From Drosophila pseudoobscura (lineage: Eukaryota; Arthropoda; Insecta; Diptera; Drosophilidae), in assembly GCF_009870125.1 (NCBI RefSeq), contig NC_046683.1, positions 41,741,869-41,805,868 on the forward strand: DNA of 64,000 bases, written 5' to 3'. The notes under the pieces were generated by a model. The model worked only from the letters and a program-made list of their open reading frames with translations. It was not told the origin of the DNA and ran no database searches. This document shows positions 1 through 10,268 of the stretch, piece by piece. The first letter of the stretch is position 1. Every line of letters starts with the position of its first letter. Made by a program: the position numbers and the translations under genes.

Positions 1-440
1 GCACACATACTATCACTGCGCTACACACACACACACACTCACACACACCACACAGTCGCACTTAGCACGCATTTCAACTGGATGAAAATGTATATTCCGC
101 AAAGACACACGTAAAATATTCATCCAAAATCGTTGGCTGACATTTTTTGGCAGAAAATCTTACCACAGATGAGCAATTGAGCAAGCGAAACTATTGGAAC
201 TGCTGTGCTGGGTGTTTCTCAAGGTTGGCTCTTCACTCACAAAAAATTTTGTACGGTGGAAAAAAATTAAATGGGAAAATCGCGTTGGAAATTGGTCGTT
301 TCTCGCAGCAAGCTGGCTCTTCAACACCCGGATAACGTTAGAAAGATAGTTCTTTAGCAGTTTATGTACGCGCACAACCGAAATAAGGAGAGGAAATATT
401 TATATTTTATTAACTAAAATAAAAATGGTAGACTCCAGCA
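1..440. other. Left flank, no gene recognised
   Basis: This stretch opens with a CA-rich microsatellite (about 24-50) and then AT-rich sequence. Short open frames exist on both strands between 147 and 375, but none has a recognisable domain, a splice structure or a coding-like composition. The promoter-like cluster just to the right suggests it could be the start of a minus-strand gene that continues beyond the window, but I cannot show an exon. Confidence 0.3.
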
Positions 441-449
441 AAAATGCTT

Positions 450-560
450 TTGCTAGGGATGATATCAGTGTGACGGCAAGAAAATCAGTGTGACCGTATA
501 AAAACATTCACATGCAGTGAAATACTGAAGTCCGAAATCGATAAAAGGTTTTTCTCAGCT
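450..560 (-). promoter_or_regulatory. Housekeeping-type core promoter cluster (Motif 1, DRE-like)
   Basis: Positions 486-496 read CGGTCACACTG on the minus strand, an exact match to the Drosophila core-promoter Motif 1 consensus (YGGTCACACTR). A near copy lies at about 466-474 (GTGTGACGG on the plus strand), and a DRE-like ATCGATAA occurs near 540. This combination is typical of TATA-less housekeeping promoters. The orientation would fit a minus-strand gene to the left, of which no exon can be recognised here. It may be a relic or may serve a gene outside the window. Confidence 0.35.
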
Positions 561-1156
561 GATTTTAGCTCGATACACAAATTCAAACATTCATAAAACG
601 GGGTTTTTACGTTTGTTTTCTACTTTATTGGGGCGCTCGCTCTCGCCAACTGTAACAGTAGCTTGCGAAGCGAACAAATGAAGGCTGAGATGCAGGAGTG
701 CAGCGACAACTCCGGGCGGGCTAGTCGGAGCACCCCCAGTGGCTCCCGTACACCAGCAGGTGACACGCAACAAGCGCATCTCCATCAAGGTCTTCAGTTT
801 GGAAAACTAAGGCATCCCAGGTTCGCAAGGTTCGTTGAGTCGCTCGGGAGAAGAACGCTCAGCCGCCGATGATCTGCTGACGCCTGCTAAATTGATAGGC
901 GTCTGCTGCTCGTTATCAGGCTATGGGTCTTGTTAACGATTTCACATCATCGTGGCGATAGGACTTTTCGACTTTGGTGCACCGTAACCGACCGGAGTTG
1001 CTTCACCTGCGGAATTGCGCCTCTATTGGACGTCTGTTGGTAGGTTAGGTTAGGTTAACCCGGACGGCCCTCAGCGGGGCCACGCATAGGCCAATATGGC
1101 CCTTAGTTATCCGGATGGGGGGTTGTATGAACCGTCGCGGGAGTGTTAATGTGGTT

Positions 1157-1777
1157 TTAAAAGTCCCCGAGAATCGAGGTGTTTTTAGCATAGGCCAGCA
1201 GTTGTGGCGTCCTTTTGGAGGCATCTTCCAGTGATGCCAACACTGGGGCGCCCAGGTTTCTCCTCCTTGCCCTTGAGAGAGCCGGACAGTTACAGATGAG
1301 ATGTTCCAGGGTTTCGATAGCCCCAGGTTCCTCACATTTCCTACAACTGTCTCTGTTGGTGATGCCTAGCTTTGCTGCATGTGCAGCAGCCAGACAGTGA
1401 CCTGTTAGTATTCCCACTAGCAATCTACAGTCCTTTCGTGGTAGGTGCAGTAGGTAGTGGCTTAGTTTCTCGTTGCGCTCCTTGCACATTATCTTCGAGG
1501 TTCTGCAGGTGGTGGTACTCCTCCACCTTCTATCAGTCTGTGCTCTAGCCTGCTTCTCTAGATCGCCTTGCAGCGTTCTAAGGGAGACAGGCACGTTCTC
1601 GGTTCTCCTATTCTCCAGCACGACGCCTTCCTTAGCTAGTACGTCCGCCGCTTTGTTTCCTTCGATGCCCTGGTGGCTGGGAGCCCAATAGATCCGCACT
1701 GTCTTTGTCGTGCTTAGGATGTCTAATGCCTCCCTGCTCGGCAAGACACTTCTGGAACTGACCACTGACGACTGCAT
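1157..1777 (-). pseudogene. RNase H and C-terminal part of LINE ORF2
   Basis: This 206-codon open frame is the longest surviving piece of the LINE polyprotein. Residues 28-52 carry the RNase H C-terminal signature (WAPSHQGIEGNKAADVLAKE) with its conserved histidine and aspartate. The downstream part (GILTGHCLAAAHAAKLGI, then CRKCEEPGAIETLEHLICNC) matches the usual ending of I/R1/LOA-type ORF2 proteins. The upstream half of RNase H lies in another frame at 1,780-1,960, so at least one frameshift separates them. No start context is expected because this is an internal fragment. Confidence 0.75.
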
Positions 1778-2361
1778 GGATCTTATCGCCGCTTGGCTGT
1801 CGACGAATAGGTTGACCGCATCGTGTGCTCGTTCTGTGAGGAGAGCGACCTCCGCTGCTTTCCCGATGCCAAAAACTTCTGCCTGGAATATGCTGCATTG
1901 GTCCGGTAGCTCAGGGGTCAGGGTCTGTACAGTATAGGCCCGCTCCTACTCCTCCGTCCATCTTGGAGCCGTCTGTGTATATATTGCGGTGCTCAGTTTG
2001 GTCCCTTCCAATTTTCCAGTCTTCAGGTCCCAAAGATGTGGTTGTTTTGACGTCAAGGCAAGGTTGGGGGGGGTCATGTAATCAGTTGATCTGGTCATTT
2101 CCCTGCCGATTGAACTGTGCCCGTATCCTTGTGGCGATAGATTTCCTGATGCTATGAGGCGTTGTGCTGCCTTTCCCGCAATCAGGCGAGCGTGAATGTC
2201 CAGGGGGTCGATTCCGAGTACAGTTTCGAGTGCTTTTGTTGGGGCTGACCTCAGCGCCCTGTAATACAGAGCAGAGCCTGTCGCTGAGTCTTTTCCATAA
2301 GCTTATGGTATGTCTTCTTTTCAGTAGCCTGCCACCACACTAAGGCTCCAGTGCATTAGAG

Positions 2362-3069
2362 CAAAGACTATACAATACCAAGATGTTGCATGAGGAACAA
2401 ATTCTTTTTCAATTTTCGTTTGACGCTTCATGGTACGGCCGCGCGGGGCTATTACTTCAATTCTCTTTTACGCTACTCGGCTTCGCCAATGCCTCGGTCA
2501 GCGTCGAGTCGGTGTGTCTCGAGAGAAAGAATACAAAAACAAAATATGAATCGTCTGCGTGCCGAAACCGTAGGGCAGCGTAGTCGCGATGTCTTTGGCG
2601 CGGCACGGTGGGGACTCAGCCGAAATAGTAAAAAAAATTGTATGAGTGCTTTAGATAAATTTAATGTACGCATCTAATAGAGAATTTTCCAATCAAATTT
2701 TCAAGATAGTTTAAGTTTAGGAGATATAAGCACTCAAAGTTTATATATATGTAAGTACTCAATGCAAATATTTATTGAACTCATATTCACTAACTAATTT
2801 AGCAAGCTGAGACGGCCAAAGGTCCCACTGTGCCGCTCCAAAGACATCGGCGATCCGCGATCGCTTCGACGGTGCTGAGGCTAGAGAGTCCAGAATTGCC
2901 GAACAGACGAAACCGATTGGCAGCGGGGTCGCGGTAGAGACGAAGTACAGGCGAAAACGGAATTGAAACCCCGCGCGCTCCCTTGTGCCTTTTGGGTTCT
3001 AATGTTAGGACCCGCCATAGAACAGCTTTTTGGTCGCTCATGCAACATCTTGGTATTGTATAGTCTTTG
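2362..3069. mobile_element. Palindromic foldback DNA element with 7-bp target duplication
   Basis: The two ends are inverted copies: the left begins CAAAGACTATACAATACC and the right ends with its reverse complement. The match continues through AAGATGTTGCATGAG without a break. Weaker inverted similarity runs inward: the block ending in a CTCAGC at about 2,585-2,622 matches, inverted, 2,808-2,880, around an AT-rich centre (2,630-2,800). The insertion is flanked by ATTAGAG at 2,355-2,361 and 3,070-3,076. It splits the LINE frame, so it is younger than the LINE. No transposase is encoded. Seven-base duplications with long inverted arms recall Galileo-type foldbacks of the P superfamily, but the terminus is not one I recognise. 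Confidence 0.75.
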
Positions 3070-3125
3070 ATTAGAGCAGGTGACAGGCCCCATGTGCTGC
3101 TGAGCATCTTCTTGGATGTCGTCTG

Positions 3126-4242
3126 TTGGTAAATAAATAAATAATTTTTGATGCAATATCTAAGATCTTAATGAAAAGTCTACTATGTGTTCCCGGATCC
3201 GCCTGATCTTGGTTGCAGCTTGGATATTTAGACTTTATATTTTCTTTTTCTTCCAAGACGTTTTTTGCTTGGTTGTGGGCCACAATTTGATCCCAACATG
3301 TACCACAAATGTTTACGGAAGACATTTCAGTTAAATTGCCTTAAATATCCACCCCTTCAAGGAAGCCCTGCTTTGAAAAGCGGTCAGCTAAGGAAACAGT
3401 GCATGTCAGAGAACCCTGTATATTTATTTCACCTCTTTCAAAAAGATCCATTGCGCTCATTGTTTTTTTTGGGCGATCCTGAAGACAAAAATAATTGAGC
3501 TAACATATTATTTTGAATGATTAACTTAACTGTCTGATTTCCATTACCACCATTTTGAAAGAGTAAAGCAAACTTGCGACTTTTTCATATTCGCATCAAT
3601 AAGACATTGAACAAATTTACAAAAGTGCCCATTTGCTCGGATTTTATTTCCAAAATTCAAATTATAAGCTTCTACTGAGCCGTGGTTCTAGTTGACCGCT
3701 CCAACACGGATATAAAAATTATGGTTAACCATTAATAAGTAAAATACAACTCAATTATTAAACAATAAATAAAATACACCTTTTTAAGCCACTGTCTATT
3801 AAAATATTTTAAAAATGGAGAAAAGAGCTTCTCGTTTAAGTTTATTGCTTCGCATTTTAGAAGGTTAGGTCCTTGGACAATTTTTCTTTTTGGTAAAAGT
3901 AAGATTTCGTATTGTTTTTTTTAGCGTATTTTCTTGTATGCTTGAGTAAAATGAAAGCAACAGGCGTAAAAACTCATGCTGGGATGCAGACCTTTTAACG
4001 CCTCACACGCTTTGCCTATTGCACCGAAAAAAATTATCTATAACATTATATTCTATACACATGTTCAATAACAATAAATTATCTACATATTTACATATTA
4101 AATAATACGTTTATATTATTTTAAATACAGCACGGAATACTTTAAAAATTTTTACTTAATGAAATTAACTTCCTAATAAAAACGCTATTCATAAATCATG
4201 CAGTAGCTATGTATATATGCTCAATTAAGAAAAAGTTTTTTT
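3126..4242. other. AT-rich intergenic sequence
   Basis: Only short open frames without recognisable domains are present. The stretch contains A/T homopolymers and is probably decayed repeat or intergenic sequence. Confidence 0.5.
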
Positions 4243-5085
4243 TTATACCCGATACTCAAAATGGGTATTGAGATATATTAGATTTGTGGTAAAAGTGGAT
4301 GTGTGTAACGTCCAGAAGGAATCGTATATATATTCTTGATCAGCATCAATAGCCGAGTCGATTGAGCCATGTCTGTCTGTCCGTCTGTCCGTCCGTCCGT
4401 CTGTCCGTCTGTCCGTCCCCTTCAGCGCCTAATGCTCTAAGACTATAAGAGCTAGAGCAACGATTTTTTTGGATCCAGACTTCTGTGATATGTCACTGCA
4501 ACAAGACTATTTCAAAACTTTGCCCCGCCCACTTCCGCCCCCACAACCCATAAGAACCCATAAGAGCTAGAGCAACCAAATTGGGTATCCACACTCCTGT
4601 GATATCGGACCTTGACCGTTTTGTGTCAAAGTTTCGCCACACCCCCTTCCGCCCCCGCAAAGGACGAAAATCTGGGGTATCCACAAATCTCAGAGACTAT
4701 TAACGCTAGAGTAACCAAATATAGTATCCGCCCTCCTGTTAGATCTCACTATAAAACGTACATATATCTCAGAATTTCGCCCCACCCCCTTCCGCAACGA
4801 AAATCTGTTGCATCCACAATATTGCAGACTCGAGAAAACTAAAAACGCAGAATCATAGATAATGACCATATCTATCAGATTGCTGAATCTGGATCAGATC
4901 GGATCAATTTTGTAGCGCCCGACGTCACGCTCGGACTGATTTTCTGTCTCTCTCGCACGCACTCTTTGTCGTGTCGTTTAATATTAGCGGCGTCTGCCGG
5001 AGGAGAGCCATACTGATTTAGTATCGGGTATAACTGTAGAGTTGCGGTGTCCGCAGCAACTCACAACGTTCCCCCTCGTTCTATT
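4243..5085. repeat. Dispersed repeat copy with (TCCG/TCTG)n tract
   Basis: This begins with TATACCCGATACTCAAAATG and runs through an ATTAGATTTGTGGTAAAAGTGG segment and a block containing GATCAGCATCAATAGCCGAG. A short tandem array of TCTGTCCG units follows at 4,371-4,415. Related pieces recur at 10,640-10,920, at 50,085-50,215 (inverted) and at 51,715-51,820. The right end, near CAACTCACAACGTTCCCCCT, is shared with the copy ending at about 10,915. This family is abundant in obscura-group genomes; I associate it with nonautonomous Helitron/DINE-type repeats but cannot prove the class here. No protein is encoded. Confidence 0.6.
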
Positions 5086-6800
5086 TTTGTTTGTGTATCG
5101 GCATAATTTGCTCAAAATCGCCGGAGATATGACGCCTTCAAACGACAGAAGTCCTCCAGAAAAAAGCGACATTCTTATAGTTTTATAGTGTGCTTTTAAA
5201 AGCGTCGTAGCGCCCGTGGGCGTCATAATACTGGGCGTTATGACATGCAAATAACCAGCGAGAAAGTGTTGGACAATTTGGTGCGGAGGTGCCGATTTCG
5301 ACAGGCTGATCATTGCATCGAAATTTTTGGAATAAACAGCTCTTCCCCAGGGAGAACTTGCAGTATTGCCGCACCGAGCGGCGAACAACCCCCGCACCAA
5401 GCACCGAATCAGCCAAATCAAACCAAAACCATCCGCAACCGGCAACCCGGATGCCAAGAAAATATCAACCAAGTTCAACTACAACCAGTGTACGCTGAGT
5501 AACTAATAAAACTTAGATATATGAAAATTTTATGCTGCCACGAAAGTCAGAACAAATAAATGAAGGCAGGGCTAGCAGCTGAGCTGTATTTATAGTATTT
5601 CGCTGCGGTCGTACACCAGTACAGATTTCGAGAGCCGCCATTAGCTAGATTCAGTGCTGCCGATTAAGCTTTTTTCCCGTCAGAGCTGCTTTTTTGATGT
5701 TGCCACCGCTTACATAAAAAGTAAGAAAATGTTATTATTTTTTAACGATATTTGCCAGTTTACCAGATAATTTAGAAATTCTAAAATAGGTTGACCTTTT
5801 TCCGTCAACAAAATATTATTCGTTAAGAAAAATGGAATTAGCTAAGTTTTGGATTAGCTTTAAGTTGAAAATATTCAGAAATTGAATGCAAATGTAGCGA
5901 TATTCATTTTATAATTTTAAATTAATTGAATTTAATTCATTTAATTCGTACGTATGCGAATCAGAAGCTAGCCCCACAGAGCTGGATGAGTTAATGAAAA
6001 TTATATAAAATACATGTTAAATATCACTTTAATACAAAATTGTTAATACCATTAATTAGGTTTTAAAAAAATTGTCAGCTTTTTTTTCTTTTCTTCAAAT
6101 TAGAAATAGCTTTATTTCTGATAAAAAGTCGGCAGCACTGATGCAGTAGCAAATGACCAACAAATTTAAGAATTAAAAGTCGAAGCATGGCAAAAACAGA
6201 CTGCCACATGTTGCCGTCTCCTTTTCACTGCTGCGCTACCGGGAAAGCGGACATGTCCACAAACAAGATTATTTTCTGCTTTTCTTCACCAGCTCTGTGA
6301 TGTTTCAGTTTTAGATTTTACGAGCCCCGTTTTTTCGGTAATCGGTTGTCCGGCTTGCATCGACGTTGATTAGCCGCCGACTAGTCCGAGCAGAGTTTTC
6401 ATAAATTATCATTTATGATTCATAAATGACCACTTATCCGAGGCGGGAGTCATGCGCCGCTACAAGAAAATGTCGGTCGACTCTTCCACTCCATCGGCAC
6501 AGTTCTCCCAGAGCAGGACGGCTGGTATGCAACGCTGTGGGAAGAGGGAGTAGGTATTGTTAGCTTAAGAATTTGGGCACATATCGTTTCTTTTCGCTGG
6601 CAGCAGCCGGCCTTATCGTGGACATAAGTCACAGTTGGTGGTACCATCGGAAACTAGATCCTTGTTCGCTGCACTCGCCGGACTGGCAGATGAACTGATC
6701 CGCCGGGCCGTCATTTTCGCCGGCACAGCACCAGGAGGCGGGTATACAGTTCTTGTTTTCCGCCACTGTGGCCGCTGGTGCCTCACCACCTCCGCTGGCT
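5086..6800. other. Non-coding or decayed sequence left of the P element
   Basis: The stretch holds AT-rich sequence (about 5,690-6,170) and short frames without domains. The longest plus-strand frame (5,245-5,502) is Gln/Asn/Pro-rich and unrecognised. Between about 6,560 and 6,800 the plus strand reads open for roughly 75 codons, and that frame continues past the P insertion when the element is removed. No splice-supported gene could be built. Confidence 0.35.
6793..6800. repeat. Left 8-bp target site duplication of P element
   Basis: CGCTGGCT here is repeated exactly at 7,975-7,982 on the far side of the element. Eight-base duplications are characteristic of P-element insertion, and the perfect match indicates a fairly recent event. 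Confidence 0.9.
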
Positions 6801-7974
6801 CATGATGCAAATATGCAAGGTGGTCTCGTCGGTAAAAGTCAGTCCCTTAACGTATGCTAGCAATAAGTGCGAGTGAAAGGCACATAGTATAGTGATTGTG
6901 AGTGAGACGGCATATGTTGATGTTGATAAACCCTTAACAGGCCCGTGGGATTTAAAATTTCCTATTATAATACAAAGAATTGAAGTTTTTTTATGGTTTT
7001 ATATTTAATAGTTTTGTATTTGCAAGCAAACGTTGCTTCTGCCTTTCCATGGATATTTATTTGTTAAGATTGTCGGCCTCAACCATTTCCTTATTTTCCA
7101 TAAGGTCAATGACCACATCCAGGGTGCCAGTCTTTATTTCTACTTCAGATAACCATCTGTATAACGTAGCACGACTAGGTAAAGGAAATCCTTTTTTATA
7201 AAGATGGTTGTACGCTCCAGCGCCTGCGGTATGAAGGCGAATTGCCGCAGATATGTCCTCCGAATTAAATTTTTGTCGTTTTCCACCACTCTTTAATATT
7301 TTAATTTGATTATTCGTAAAAATTTTTCCAAGAGACTTTTCTAATTGGCGCGAGTCCTCAAGCTGCTGGCTTACGCGATGCATTTCCACCTCCATAGCAC
7401 GAATCTTTTGTCTCAGGCACTCGTTTTCCTTGAACATTGCATGATTTATCATTTCGTCCCTACAGAGCATTTGCATTATTATTTGCATTAACCTAACGCA
7501 TTATTATTTACATTTATTTATATATTTTCACACGGTAAACTTACTCTGTTTGCGTGTTCGAATTGACGAAACCATCTTTTAAACTTTCGTCCTCTCTATC
7601 CGGAACGGCGTTATCAATCAATCTCCTCCTTTTATAAGTCTGCCCTTTGTTAGGTGCAGACTTCCACTGGGAAGCTTTGAAGTGAGTGTCGCAAATTTTA
7701 GAATGAGCGCCAAGGCTGCACCCGAGGCTTTGTTCCCACAACTTCCGCTTCACTGCACATTTCGGAGCATGAATAAATTTTACTCCCGGAACATGATTTC
7801 GGCAAAAAGTGCAGTATGTCATTTTTTGTTGGTGGCACCTAAGGGTTAAAACTTTATAAAAAAATTCGTCCGCGAACAACCTTCTACATCAACAAGCAAA
7901 CACGCACTAACGATAAGGGACAACACGAACGAACTTCGGCTCCCCACGAGACCACCTTGTATAATTGCATCATG
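6801..7974 (-). mobile_element. Internally deleted P element, 1,174 bp
   Basis: Both termini carry P-type inverted repeats: CATGATGCAAATATGCAAGG at 6,801 and, on the minus strand from 7,974, CATGATGCAATTATACAAGG, each followed by GTGGTCTCGTSG. The 3' subterminal region (6,840-6,950), with its CAATAAGTGCGAGTGAAAGG segment, matches the canonical P element 3' end. The element keeps exon 0 and about 400 bp of exon 1 of the transposase gene, then jumps to the 3' end. About 1.7 kb of the usual 2.9 kb is therefore missing, which makes it nonautonomous. It is flanked by perfect 8-bp duplications. In size and layout it resembles the KP element of D. melanogaster (1,153 bp). Confidence 0.93.
7057..7822 (-). 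CDS. Truncated P transposase (THAP domain), KP-like, 226 aa
   Basis: There are two exons: 7,545-7,822 and 7,057-7,459. The GTAAGT donor after the NSNTQTE segment and the TAG acceptor before DEMINHAM keep phase (GA + G). The first exon is a full THAP zinc-binding DNA-binding domain: C4 and C7 of MTYCTFC, the KFIHAPKC segment, and an IC..HF pair ending the C2CH set. It is followed by the basic KRRR stretch. The second exon gives a coiled coil (LRQKIRAMEVEMHRVSQQL), the HTAGAGAYNHLYKKGFPLPS segment and a stop soon after DVVIDLME. The catalytic RNase H-like and GTP-binding regions are gone, so it cannot transpose. The frame is intact, and a DNA-binding dimeric fragment of this kind is the form known to repress P transposition. 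Confidence 0.85.
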
Positions 7975-7982
7975 CGCTGGCT
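7975..7982. repeat. Right 8-bp target site duplication of P element
   Basis: CGCTGGCT is identical to the copy at 6,793-6,800 and directly abuts the terminal CATG of the element. Confidence 0.9.
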
Positions 7983-8074
7983 ATTTCAATGGCTATGCTA
8001 TGGCAATGTCGAACGGCTGTCCAGAGTCGCAAAAAGGATAGCTGAAATCAGTTTACCAGCAACATTTACGTAGC

Positions 8075-8275
8075 CATGATGCTACATGGTGATTTAAGGT
8101 GGTTTCGTCGGCAAAAGTCAGTCCCTTAACGTATGTTAGCAATAAGTGCGAGTGAAAGGCACATAGTATAGTGAGTGTGAATGAGACGGCATATGTTGAT
8201 GTTGATTAACCTTTAACAGGCCCGTGGGGATTACAATTTCGTTTTATAAATCAAAGAGGTGAAGTTTTTTTTATT
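8075..8275 (-). mobile_element. Second P-derived 3' end, diverged
   Basis: CATGATGCTACATGGTGATT followed by AAGGTGGTTTCGTCGG is a P-type terminus. The next 170 bases parallel 6,830-7,000 of the intact element, including CAATAAGTGCGAGTGAAAGG and the AACAGGCCCGTGGG block. The copy lies only about 90 bases from the first element and in the same orientation. It is interrupted near 8,275 by a LINE. A further P-like segment (GCATTTGCAAGCC and TTGCTTCTG) reappears at about 9,600-9,640. The divergence suggests it is older than the first copy. Confidence 0.7.
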
Positions 8276-9600
8276 GTTTTTTTTTATCGTGGACGTTGAC
8301 ATGCAATGACTGCATCTTTCAAGAGGTGATGCAATTACTGCACCGTCAAGTGGCCCGTGTGACACCAGCAGAAGGCTGTTACGCGAGCATGCAGGAAAGA
8401 TAGCTGTTAGACCAATATTCGAGGAAGATTAGCACGAAAGTTTCTAAGAGAACTAGACATGCATTCAAAATAAACATAAAAATTCCACTACAATTACTAA
8501 TTACTAATTACTATGAAGGTGTGTAAGGATTAGTAATTTAATAAGAGGAAGAGAATTAGTGGTGGATATGATATGAGAGGGAATTATAATCCGAGCATAA
8601 GACCCTAAACGGTTCATGCAAGGAATAATTCGATCTACAAAGTGGAAGGAACAACGGTATCAAATTTCTAGTAAGTCTAATAGGAATTGTGAAGTTTATG
8701 CGGCTCAACAGATCAGGGCTGTTTATGTCACCCCTGATCAAGTTGTGCATAAAAATCACACCAAGCCTTTTTCTACGGTTAACTAAGGATGGGAGGTTTA
8801 CTAATAGCAGTCTACTAGAGTCAGATGGGAGTCTCACACCTTCATCCCAGTTGAGGCCCCGCAGAGCAAAGAGTAAAAAGTTGTTCTGTACTGATTCTAT
8901 ACGGTCCTTGTGTACTTTGTACTGAGGGCACCATACACTGGAGCCGTATTCTAAGATCGGACGAACAAGCGAGGTATAGAGAGTCTTTGTTATATAGGGG
9001 TCGTCAAATTCCTTTGACCACCTCTTTATAAACCCAAGCACGCCCAAGGCCTTATTTACCATGGTAGAAATGTGTTCGGAAAACTTTAACTTGCGGTCTA
9101 ACATAACACCCAGTTCATCCACCAGGGCAATTCTCTCAAGAGAACCACCAAATAGGGTATAGGGAGACAACAAAGGGCTAGAACGATGAAATGTCATAAC
9201 TTTGCATTTCGAGGCATTAAGGAGTAACAAGTTTTCACAACACCATGACTGAAAGCTATTGAGATCGGATTGCAAGCGATAATGAAATAAAAAGCCCTTA
9301 TACAGGACACAGAGTTTAACATCATCCGCGTACATAAGTACTCGAGAGTGTCTTAATACCGAAGGCAAGTCATTAATAAAGAGTGTGAAGAGTAAGGGGC
9401 CTAGATGGCTGCCCTGTGGTACTCCCGAAGGAACCTTTACTGGTAAAGAGAGGGAGTTTTTGAAGAGGACTCTTTGAGACCTGGAATAAAGATAGCTAGA
9501 AATCCATCTCAGGAGGTTGGGTGGAAACCTTAAAAGGTCAAGTTTATGCGCTAAAAGGGAATGGTTTGCAGAGTCGCATGCTTTACTAAAGTTATTTTTA
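8276..9600 (-). mobile_element. 5'-truncated LINE nested in the second P copy
   Basis: A poly-T run at about 8,277-8,285 on the plus strand represents the poly-A tail of a minus-strand LINE. The body extends to about 9,600, where P-like sequence resumes. Only the 3' half of the element is present, as expected from incomplete target-primed reverse transcription. The boundaries are approximate. Confidence 0.7.
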
Positions 9601-9623
9601 TTAATTTTGCATTTGCAAGCCAA
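8556..9623 (-). pseudogene. LINE reverse transcriptase fragment (Jockey-like)
   Basis: The 355-codon frame covers reverse transcriptase blocks from a FSKACDSANH segment (family form KAFDSVNH, here altered) onward. It contains the VPSGVPQGSHLGPLLFTLFI template-grip motif and the catalytic LMYADDVKLC box with both aspartates. Next come the LLLNASKCKVMTFHR segment, the thumb (ELGVMLDRKLKFSEHI) and the tail RPILEYGSSVWCPQYKVH. No RNase H or endonuclease remains, and the N-terminal fingers are missing, so it is a 5'-truncated copy. The open frame is otherwise uninterrupted, which suggests a recent insertion. The residues before FSKACDS are likely host or P-derived sequence read through by chance. 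Confidence 0.85.
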
Positions 9624-9841
9624 AATTGCTTCTGATTTTGCACGGATAAGGTTCTTAAGGTTCTTTGTTAAGGTTCGTAATTCTAAATAAATTATAATTT
9701 TAAAATAAAATGATTTTACGTCTATGTTAATTTTGTGCAGCCATTAATAATTTTGCCTTGACATTTGTGGTTAAATTGAAATGTTCTTTTGCATTATGTA
9801 TAAATATTAATTATAATTCTTTGATTTTATTTTTAAATTCT

Positions 9842-10268
9842 TCAGACGGTTTTATTAGTGCGCTTTTTTACGCTATTAGTACGCTTTTCCTCCGAACCGA
9901 TGGTGTGGCTGTTCCCGTCAGCTCTGCGCTTGGGTAAAGTCTGACGCTCGGCCGAAGGGCTCCAGTCGAGGGGGTGATGTACTATTGCACGAACAGTCAT
10001 ATGAACAGGCCCTTCAGGAGGACTATCGCAATCGCGCTGTGAGACATCTATAGCCACATCACCAGCCATGGGCTCAGCCATCAGCGCAGAAGGCAACATG
10101 GTCGATTGGTGCAGCTCCAGCGAGGAGTAAGACTATGCTCGCACAGCGGGCACGTTCGAATTGCAGGTACTCCTCGTTTTCCTCGATTTGTTCCATGGTG
10201 GACAATTGCATTGACGCCACTGCGTCATATGCCATTCCTTCCTCATAGACACCAGCGTCTTTGAGCAA
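9842..10268 (-). other. Unidentified overlapping open frames
   Basis: Two minus-strand frames overlap head to tail. An upstream frame of 64 codons (10,074-10,268) is acidic and alpha-helical (STMEQIEENEEYLQFERARC). A downstream frame of 85 codons (9,842-10,099) is proline- and lysine-rich. A single frameshift near 10,090 would join them. I recognise no domain, and no splice site joins them convincingly. Given the transposon-rich surroundings, this is more likely a remnant of a mobile-element or gene fragment than a functioning gene. Confidence 0.3.

Larger units (their letters stand above)
1038..3125 (-). mobile_element. LINE fragment with RNase H domain (LOA/R1-like), interrupted
   Basis: The minus strand from about 2,354 down to 1,157 encodes, with frameshifts, the end of a non-LTR retrotransposon polyprotein. 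It shows the post-RT segment (ALVWW-like, then TKALETVLGIDPLDIHARL) and an RNase H domain with YTDGSKMDGGVG. This is followed by IYWAPSHQGIEGNKAADVLAKEG and a C-terminal CCHC-like knuckle (CRKCEEPGAIETLEHLICNC). The frame resumes right of a nested insertion, at 3,077 to about 3,125 (SSTWGLSPALIKDY). RNase H after RT is known in the LOA, I and R1 clades; bilbo/TRIM-type LOA elements are reported from obscura-group flies. The 3' end lies near a TTAGG-like run at 1,040. The copy is 5' truncated, frameshifted and split, so not functional. Confidence 0.75.

Noticed and set aside
4984-5478. 164-codon minus-strand frame
   Set aside because: It overlaps the dispersed repeat, has no recognisable domain and lacks protein-like conservation.
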